From: Streptomyces abyssomicinicus
Lineage (GTDB): Bacteria; Actinomycetota; Actinomycetes; Streptomycetales; Streptomycetaceae
Assembly (NCBI RefSeq): GCF_008974245.1
Contig: NZ_BBZI01000007.1
Span: 577,629-641,628, forward strand
Reading direction: 5' to 3'
DNA: 64,000 nt
The position numbers were made by a program, and so were the translations under genes. The first letter of the stretch is position 1. Each line of letters opens with the position of its first letter. Below the pieces are notes generated by a model. It saw only the letters and a list, made by a program, of their open reading frames with translations, had not been told where the DNA came from and did not search any database. Below, piece after piece: positions 59,101-64,000 of this stretch.

Positions 59101-60051
59101 CGTGAACTGGTCGGCCTGTTCAGGGGCTCCGGCGCGGACGCCCCGCACGGGACGAACGACGCCCTCCGGTCCCTGCTCGCCTGGCTGTGGAGGGACGTCG
59201 CGGAACCGGTCCTGGCCGGGCTCGGCCTGCCCGACCGGCCGGCGGAGGGAGAGGAGCCGCGCCTGTGGTGGTGCCCCACCGGCCCCCTGGCCCTCCTGCC
59301 CCTGCACGCGGCCGGTGAGTACCCGGCCCCCGGCGGCCGGCCTCCCCACGGGGACGCGCCCACCGGGACGCCGGGCGCCAGCCTCCTCGACCGTGCGGTC
59401 TGCTCCTACGCGCCCACCCTCCGCGCCCTCCTCGAGGCGGGGGACCGCCCGGCGCCCGGCACCCCGGCAGTGCTGGGCGTCGCCGTCCCCGGCGCTCCCG
59501 GCATGCCGCAGCTGCGCCACGCGACCGCGGAGATCGACCGCCTGCGTGAACGGTTCCCCGCGGTGACCGCCGTTCTCGGCCGCCGCGCCGACCGCTCCAC
59601 CGTCCTGGACCTGGTGCGGTCCCATTCCTGGCTGCACTTCGCGGGCCACGGATCGCAGCACTCGCCCGCCGGCGCCGCGCTGCACTGCGCGGACGACGTG
59701 ATCGGCCTGCGCGACCTGACCGCCCTCAGGCTGACCGCCGCCGAGCTCGCCTTCCTCTCCGCCTGCGAGACGGCCGGCGGGGTCGCCCATCTCGCGGACG
59801 AGTTCGCGCACCTGGCCGGAGGGCTCCACATCGCCGGCTTCCGGCACGTGATCGCCACCCAGTGGCCCATCAGCGACTACCGGGCCCCGCAGGTGGCCGG
59901 GGACTTCTACCGGGCGCTGGACTCGGCCCCGCGGGCGGCCGACGGCACGCTCCCGGCCGCCCGCGCACTCCGCCACGCGGTGCGCGGACTGCGCGGCGCC
60001 CGTCCCGACGCGCCCGCGCTGTGGGCGGCGTACCTGCACACCGGTCCGTGA
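56119..60051 (+). CDS. TPR-CHAT caspase-like protease
   Basis: A 1310-aa protein. Residues 1-850 are repeated helical units with LGxxLxxRYxxxG patterns (for example LGHSLLTRYQRTGDVADLAA, LGEMLLRRHELLGREQDLEE), of TPR type. The C-terminal CHAT domain (about 960-1310) has the catalytic His1177 in LHFAGHGSQHSP and Cys1216 in FLSACETAGG, plus HVIATQWPISD. Both catalytic residues are present, so it should be an active cysteine protease. The start ATG 56119 has AGGAGG six bases away. With the divergent CATRA genes it fits a conflict/programmed-death system, in which TPRs sense or bind partners and CHAT cleaves the effector. Confidence 0.88.
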   Translation: MAGPQDRRTVLRYMREALAHFETWQRSHDPRAVRTAVTLWATAVEELPPGSWERPSCLTELGRSLRGWFQVTGDPRVLDQAVEVSAAAVRESETLDGLFLDEILSNLALARWERYRNGHRMPDLEAAIAAGRRSLAATAAGDERRPSRRGNLSQMLMMRCQRTGSPVHLAEALDATRDAVEDAPPGHPAAAPHRMHLSELLRAVYTETRDAAALEESVEAARSAIALSRPGDPVRVPAWGSLALGLYHKVLTARQGDPDADADVEELILAAGHAVEEGGPADEGHPLHLLCLADGLLRRDGIADGQSDLDRGIAVCERFLTDHPGHDRHPYMRTQLAAALLERHGRTNDTRDLRRAADITRRAVLALPESSTDLPRLLCLRAVALLTLYGEHTARASDLDEAAEAARRGLGLRPGGGETDLLRATCAEILRSRFEDRGDPSDLEAATEAAAAAARDTPVDATHRPTVLNAVGGVLRVRAQYTGDRAVFTAAVDTAREAVRCARPDRLERALALNTLGAALHARYEHGGALDDLDAAVDAKRAATQAPELTVAHRAMCLSGLGHSLLTRYQRTGDVADLAAAVDACAEAVGAVATDHPAQDRFLANLSLALAVSHQRHGRRADLDEAVLTARRAVEVTPRASHRRPMNLCNLAIVTQDRFDVSDDRDDLEAAITAVREAVAVAAGNHPDQAKFLSSLGEMLLRRHELLGREQDLEEALRTCRPAVDQCPVDHEIRAGCLALLGDALTRAGRTGEAVDAFREAARLPTGRLPVRLKAAVAWGASAAADERWEEADQAYGYAVELLPQAAWHGLERGDRERFLAMANGLASDAAAVAVRRGDLPRAVELLEQGRGVLLGQAFDARADLDELRALDADLVRAMDEVRHRLDGAGAAGASPDAPGVPAGRAALAAVESQRRREAAAEWDRLLDRARALVPNFLRPLPYARLREAARGGPVVVVNISRHRCDALLVSDTSEAPLLVPLERISRPVVTARARELVGLFRGSGADAPHGTNDALRSLLAWLWRDVAEPVLAGLGLPDRPAEGEEPRLWWCPTGPLALLPLHAAGEYPAPGGRPPHGDAPTGTPGASLLDRAVCSYAPTLRALLEAGDRPAPGTPAVLGVAVPGAPGMPQLRHATAEIDRLRERFPAVTAVLGRRADRSTVLDLVRSHSWLHFAGHGSQHSPAGAALHCADDVIGLRDLTALRLTAAELAFLSACETAGGVAHLADEFAHLAGGLHIAGFRHVIATQWPISDYRAPQVAGDFYRALDSAPRAADGTLPAARALRHAVRGLRGARPDAPALWAAYLHTGP

Positions 60052-60198
60052 CCCGCACCGCGCCGTGCCACGGGCGGCGTCCTGAACGCGGGGTGGGCGT
60101 CCCGCGCGCGGCGCTCGGGGCCGCCGCCGTGTCCCTCGTACGGCCCCAAGGGCCCCGGTCAGCCGCTTGACCACCGGCCGGCGGGGTAGCGGAGTGGC

Positions 60199-62205
60199 AT
60201 GGCCGCCGAAAACACGTCCGCCGCAAGCCCGTCCGCCGCAAGCCCGTCCGTCGCAAGCCCGTCCGCCGCCGCGGGCGGTTACGTCCGGCCCGAGATCGAC
60301 GTCCCGGCGCTGACCGGGGTCCTGGACGGCGGGTACGCCCGGATCCGCGACCTCGTCCGCACCAACCTGGTGACGTACGCCTCCGTGCTCGAGGAGGCCG
60401 AGGAGCTCGGCGTCGACGCGTTCCGCGAGCGGGTGCGCGAGCTCGTGGTCGAGATGGCCGCGACGGGACAGACCGGCATGGGCTTCCCGCGCGAGTACGG
60501 CGGGGGCGGCGACATCGGAGCCTCGATCGCCGCGTTCGAGACGCTCGCCTTCGGCGACCTGTCGGTGCTGGTGAAGGTCGGCGTGCAGTTCGGGCTCTTC
60601 GGCGGCGCGATCCTGCACCTGGGCACCGAACGCCACCACGCCGCGTACCTGCCGGACCTGGTCACCGGCAAGCTGATGGGCTGCTTCGCGATGACCGAGA
60701 CCGGACACGGCTCCAACGTCCAGGCCCTCGGCACCGTCGCCCGCTACGACCCGGCCGCCCGGGAGTTCGTCATCACCACCCCCGACGACCGGGCGCGCAA
60801 GGACTACATCGGCAACGCGGCACGCCACGCCGAACTGGCGGTGGTCTTCGCCCAGCTGGAGGTGGCGGGCAAGTCCGAGGGCGTGCACGCGTTCGTGGTG
60901 CCGGTCCGGGCCGGCGGCGAGGTCGTGCCCGGCGTCCGGATCGAGGACGACGGCCGCAAGATGGGCCTCAACGGAGTGGACAACGGCCGCATCCACTTCG
61001 ACGGCGTGCGGGTGCCGCGCGAGGCGCTGCTCAACCGGTTCGCCGACGTCACCCCCGACGGCGTGTACGAGAGCTCGATCGACAACCCCCACCGGCGCTT
61101 CTTCACCATGCTCGGCACCCTGGTGCAGGGCCGGGTCTGCGTCGGTGGCGCCGGGGTCAACGTCGCCAAGGTGGCCCTCACCATCGCCACCAGGTACGCC
61201 GACCGGCGCCGCCAGTTCGAGGCGGCCTCGGACACGGAGGAGCAGCTCCTCCTCGACTACGGCCTGCACCAGCGGCGCCTGCTCCCGCTGATCGCGCGCA
61301 CCTACGCGCTGCACTTCGCCCAGGACGTGGTGCGCACGCAGCTGCACGAGGTCTTCTCCGCCCCCGAGGACGACGCCCCGGCACGGCGGCGGCTGGAGGC
61401 ACGGGCCGCCGGCACCAAGGCGCTCGGCACCTGGCACGCCACCCGGGTCGTCCAGGAGTGCCGAGAGGCGTGCGGCGGCGCCGGCTACCTCACCGTCAAC
61501 CGGTTCGCCGCGCTCAAGGCCGACAGCGACATCTTCACCACCTTCGAGGGCGACAACCACGTCCTGCTGCAACTGGTGGCCAAGGGCCTGCTCACCCACT
61601 ACGCGAGCGAGTTCGAGGACCTGGACCAGCTCGGCATGGTCCGCTACGTCACCGGTCTCGCCGTCGAGACGGTCATCGAGAAGGCCTCGGTCCACAAGCT
61701 GCTCGAGCGGGTGCGCGACCTGCTGCCCGGCGGGGACGACTGGGACCAGGAAGCCGGACTGCTCGACTCTGAGTACCAGCTGGCCATGCTCCGCTACCGC
61801 GAGGAGCACATGCTCGCCGGGCTCGCCCGCCGCCTCAAGCGCGGGATCGACCGGAAGCGCAACCCCGGTGTCGTCTTCTCGCAGGTGCAGGACCACGTCA
61901 TCGCGCTCGCCCACGCCCACGTCGAGCGGCTGGTGCTGGAGGCGTTCACCGACAAGGTGAAGGCGCAGCCCGAGGGCGGCAACAAGGTCGCGCTGGGTCT
62001 GCTGTGCGACCTGTTCGCCCTGTCCACGATCGAGGCGGACCGGGCCTGGTTCATGGAACACGGCCGTCTGACCGTCCAGCGTTCCAAGGCCATCAGCCGC
62101 GAGGTGAACTCCCTTTGCCGCAAGGTGCGGCCCCTCGCGGTCGACCTCGTCGACGCCTGGGGCGTCCCGGCGCAGATGCTGCGGGCGCCCGGTCTGGTCG
62201 GCTGA
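60199..62205 (+). CDS. Acyl-CoA dehydrogenase/oxidase family protein
   Basis: A 668-aa flavoprotein resembling acyl-CoA oxidases more than short dehydrogenases: FAMTETGHGSNVQALGTVA (FAD/substrate loop), KMGLNGVDNGRIHFDGVRVPR, and the C-terminal FTTFEGDNHVLLQLVAKGLL. Its length matches the oxidase branch. A low-complexity N-terminal tail (SAASP)3 is encoded by a 15-bp DNA repeat. It is likely to act in fatty-acid beta-oxidation in the cytosol. The ATG has GGAG four bases upstream. Confidence 0.9.
   Translation: MAAENTSAASPSAASPSVASPSAAAGGYVRPEIDVPALTGVLDGGYARIRDLVRTNLVTYASVLEEAEELGVDAFRERVRELVVEMAATGQTGMGFPREYGGGGDIGASIAAFETLAFGDLSVLVKVGVQFGLFGGAILHLGTERHHAAYLPDLVTGKLMGCFAMTETGHGSNVQALGTVARYDPAAREFVITTPDDRARKDYIGNAARHAELAVVFAQLEVAGKSEGVHAFVVPVRAGGEVVPGVRIEDDGRKMGLNGVDNGRIHFDGVRVPREALLNRFADVTPDGVYESSIDNPHRRFFTMLGTLVQGRVCVGGAGVNVAKVALTIATRYADRRRQFEAASDTEEQLLLDYGLHQRRLLPLIARTYALHFAQDVVRTQLHEVFSAPEDDAPARRRLEARAAGTKALGTWHATRVVQECREACGGAGYLTVNRFAALKADSDIFTTFEGDNHVLLQLVAKGLLTHYASEFEDLDQLGMVRYVTGLAVETVIEKASVHKLLERVRDLLPGGDDWDQEAGLLDSEYQLAMLRYREEHMLAGLARRLKRGIDRKRNPGVVFSQVQDHVIALAHAHVERLVLEAFTDKVKAQPEGGNKVALGLLCDLFALSTIEADRAWFMEHGRLTVQRSKAISREVNSLCRKVRPLAVDLVDAWGVPAQMLRAPGLVG
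60216..60260 (+). repeat. 15-bp in-frame tandem repeat at the start of the acyl-CoA gene
   Basis: Three copies of GTCCGCCGCAAGCCC (one with a single change) encode SAASP repeats. Confidence 0.9.
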
Positions 62206-62209
62206 CCGG

Positions 62210-62252
62210 CAGCCGCCGCCCGCGCCTTCGAGGGGGGCGCGGGCAGCGGCTG
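62210..62252. terminator. Hairpin terminator between convergent genes
   Basis: The arms CAGCCGC...CCCGCGCC (62210-62226) and GGCGCGGG...GCGGCTG (62236-62252) pair with one small internal mismatch. Confidence 0.7.
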
Positions 62253-62261
62253 TCCGGGGCG

Positions 62262-62912
62262 TCACTGCGTGAGCGGGACGGCGTCCGCCGGGTCGGTGTG
62301 CCAGTTGGTCACGACCGGCTCGTCGACGAGGACAGCGCCGATCTTCAGCGAGACCGGGTGGGGGTCGTCCTCGCTCACGGAGACGATGACGGTGCCGTAC
62401 TCGGTCCCGGCATCGCTGTTGGTGGTCTTCGGCGCGACCCCCGCGTAGACCTTCGTGCCACCGGTGAGGGTGATCTCGTCGCCCGCGGACTGCTCGGCGG
62501 GACCGGCCTGGGTGCCGCCGGAGCCGAAGGCCATCACGGGCAGACCGCCGGGCAGGACGCAGGTGATGCCGGACTTCGCCTTGACGGAGACCAGGACGTA
62601 GCCGCCGGCCTGCGTCTCCTCCTTGGCCGACCAGTCGAGGTCGTTGGTGCCGCACCCCTGTCCGTAACCGGGCTTGTCGGCCGCCGCGTCGTCGGAGGAG
62701 TCCGTGTCCTGCTCCGGGGCGTCACCGGACGCGGCGTCACCCGAGGCGGTCGCGTCGCCTCCGTCGGCCGGGCTCTCCTGGGCGGCCTCGGCGGCGGGGC
62801 TCGAAGCGGGCGTGTCGGCACTCCCCTCGGAGCCGCTGCCGCAGGCGCTCGTCAGCAGGGCCGCACCGAGTACGACGGAAAGAGTGAGTGCGGCGTGCGA
62901 ACGGCTGTTCAT
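62262..62912 (-). CDS. DUF4232-like lipoprotein
   Basis: A 216-aa lipoprotein with a signal peptide and lipobox LLTSAC (Cys24). An acidic, Ser/Ala-rich linker (about 25-85) precedes a beta domain containing CGTNDLDWSAKEETQAGGYV and CVLPGGLPVMAFGSGG, the pattern of DUF4232 proteins common on the actinomycete surface. Two Cys (about 87 and 118) probably form a disulfide. The function is unknown. Confidence 0.82.
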   Translation of the reverse strand: MNSRSHAALTLSVVLGAALLTSACGSGSEGSADTPASSPAAEAAQESPADGGDATASGDAASGDAPEQDTDSSDDAAADKPGYGQGCGTNDLDWSAKEETQAGGYVLVSVKAKSGITCVLPGGLPVMAFGSGGTQAGPAEQSAGDEITLTGGTKVYAGVAPKTTNSDAGTEYGTVIVSVSEDDPHPVSLKIGAVLVDEPVVTNWHTDPADAVPLTQ

Positions 62913-63087
62913 GGTGTCCTTTCGGTCGGCGTGCGGGGTCTCCCCGCGTACGCCTCGTGTTCTACTGCTCGGCTGTTCTGCTGCTCGGTTGTTCGATCGC
63001 GATGTGCGTCGACGGGTCCGGCCGCGTGCGAGCGGCCGGACGCGTCGTCCTCTCCCCCGGCACCGTGTGGCCGGGGGTGATCCGTGG

Positions 63088-63107
63088 GGGCCCTCCCGCG
63101 AGGGCCC
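63088..63107. terminator. 8-bp hairpin GGGCCCTC-N4-GAGGGCCC
   Basis: Perfect short hairpin 18 bases past the stop of the FAD-dependent gene, a probable terminator for it. Confidence 0.55.
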
Positions 63108-63125
63108 TCCGAGGGGCGCGCGGTG

Positions 63126-64000
63126 TCAGCCGGCCTGCACCGCGGCCAGCACCTCGGCGCGGGAGGGGCCCGGCCACGTCCAGTCCGGTCCGCCGTTCAG
63201 GGTGAGGGCCCGCTCGACCAGGCCCGGGGCGCCGAAGGCACCCTCCGGGGAGTCGAGCATGCATGCCACCTCGGTGAACGCCCGCAGCACGTCCGGGTCG
63301 GCGAGCTTCACGCCGTCCAGGGCGTTGGTGAGGTGCCAGCCCGGGTCGTCCGTCTCGTAGGGGCGGCCGGCGATCGCGGCGTCGATCTCGGCGAGCCGGT
63401 GGTGGTCCCACTCGCGCAGGCGCCCGTAGACGGGGGCGAGCGTCCGCTCGGTCACCTCGTCGAAACGCAGCGCCAGGTCGACGGTGTCCGTCAGTCCCGT
63501 GGCGGCGACCGTGTCGGCGAGCGCGGTCGCGTGGGTCATCCCCATCGACAGGCCCAGTCCGAACTGCGGGTCGGTGGACGCCCAGGCGTCACCGACGTGG
63601 AGCAGACCGGTCACGACCGGCCGTCCCTCCACCACGGTCCGCTGGATGCGGCTGTGCAGACCGGCCATGGCCTGCGGGGCGGTGATCGGCTCGCCGTCGG
63701 TCCGGCCGTCCAGCTCGGGGAGCAGCTTCACCGCCCGCTCCCAGGCGGAGGGGTCGTGCAGGGCCTTGAGGGCGTGGTCGCGGCTGGAGACCACCAGGAC
63801 CGCCGACCAGGTGTCGTGGTCGGCGGGGATCACGATGGTGGACACGCCCTCGTGGTGGTTGAGCGGCCAGGGCGCCTGGGCGGGCGCGCCGCCGACGGCG
63901 CGGTAGGTCCGCGCGTAGTAGACGAAGCCGGCCTCGGCCCGCTCGCTGGCGGGCGGCGGGCCGCCGAGCCGGGCGAGCAGCGCCGACACGGGGGAGTTGC
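63126..64000 (-). CDS. FAD-dependent oxidoreductase (5' part beyond window)
   Basis: The C-terminal 291 or so residues of a flavoprotein monooxygenase. The FAD-contacting motif GLLHVGDAWASTDPQFGLGL (the GD motif) is clear, as in p-hydroxybenzoate-hydroxylase/halogenase-like enzymes. The N-terminal Rossmann part lies outside the window. Substrate class is not readable. Confidence 0.82.
   Translation of the reverse strand, partial: NSPVSALLARLGGPPPASERAEAGFVYYARTYRAVGGAPAQAPWPLNHHEGVSTIVIPADHDTWSAVLVVSSRDHALKALHDPSAWERAVKLLPELDGRTDGEPITAPQAMAGLHSRIQRTVVEGRPVVTGLLHVGDAWASTDPQFGLGLSMGMTHATALADTVAATGLTDTVDLALRFDEVTERTLAPVYGRLREWDHHRLAEIDAAIAGRPYETDDPGWHLTNALDGVKLADPDVLRAFTEVACMLDSPEGAFGAPGLVERALTLNGGPDWTWPGPSRAEVLAAVQAG

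Noticed and set aside
56557..62655. A 2032-codon minus-strand frame opposite the CHAT and acyl-CoA genes
   Set aside because: No start context or domains; it spans two well-supported plus-strand genes.

Overview
The window is very GC-rich DNA. It has strong third-position GC bias, frequent GTG and TTG starts, ATGA/GTGA/TTGA stop-start overlaps, Tat signal peptides, HxlR, ROK and LuxR-type regulators, and possible leaderless promoters. All of this fits a chromosomal accessory region of a Streptomyces-like actinomycete. I see no rRNA, tRNA, CRISPR array, transposase, integrase or phage structural gene. Both ends cut genes: an ABC exporter on the left and an FAD-dependent oxidoreductase on the right.

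Left part (1-15.9 kb, almost all minus strand). An organosulfur-scavenging operon runs from 6.5 kb leftward: flavin reductase, Tat-lipoprotein binding protein, permease, ATPase, NtaA/DszA-type FMNH2-dependent monooxygenase, and an ABC exporter. A tiny ORF ending in three Cys codons and a stop lies upstream, with its ATG at the predicted transcription start, which suggests a cysteine-responsive attenuator. A ROK regulator lies just beyond. Next come a RavA/ViaA-like pair (MoxR AAA+ ATPase and VWA protein) and a YghZ-like aldo/keto reductase, nitroreductase and SsuD-like monooxygenase group. That group is also preceded by a short Cys-containing leader ORF with the same promoter geometry.

Middle (16-28 kb). 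Three small HxlR regulators alternate with a quinone oxidoreductase, a RidA-like protein and a PdxI-like pyridoxal reductase, each pair divergent. Then come a frameshifted hypothetical gene, a secreted endonuclease/exonuclease/phosphatase-fold enzyme, a CapA-like protein, a small membrane protein, AdhP, and a Tat-secreted sulfatase with HEAT-like repeats broken by a frameshift.

The 18.4-kb block at 28.0-46.4 kb is the most unusual part. It has five co-directional genes: a PhoD-like phosphatase, a DUF6603-type protein of 1281 aa, an FG-GAP/tectonin-like protein of 1738 aa, an uncharacterised protein of 1604 aa and one of 556 aa. The first three are joined by 4-nt stop-start overlaps, and the block ends at a 20-bp perfect hairpin. 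No secretion signals or phage parts are visible.

Right part (46.5-64 kb). This holds a CBM2-linked secreted esterase with a CGAAA-N-TTTCG operator, a DesK-like two-component system, a PAP2 phosphatase coupled to a DMT-type membrane protein, and a Tat-exported M28-like protein. It also holds a CATRA-type conflict system: a membrane-anchored CATRA protein and a small CATRA-associated protein, divergent from a 1310-aa TPR-CHAT (caspase-like) protease. An acyl-CoA dehydrogenase/oxidase and a DUF4232-like lipoprotein follow. Several 9-18 bp tandem repeats sit at gene starts, gene ends or between genes.
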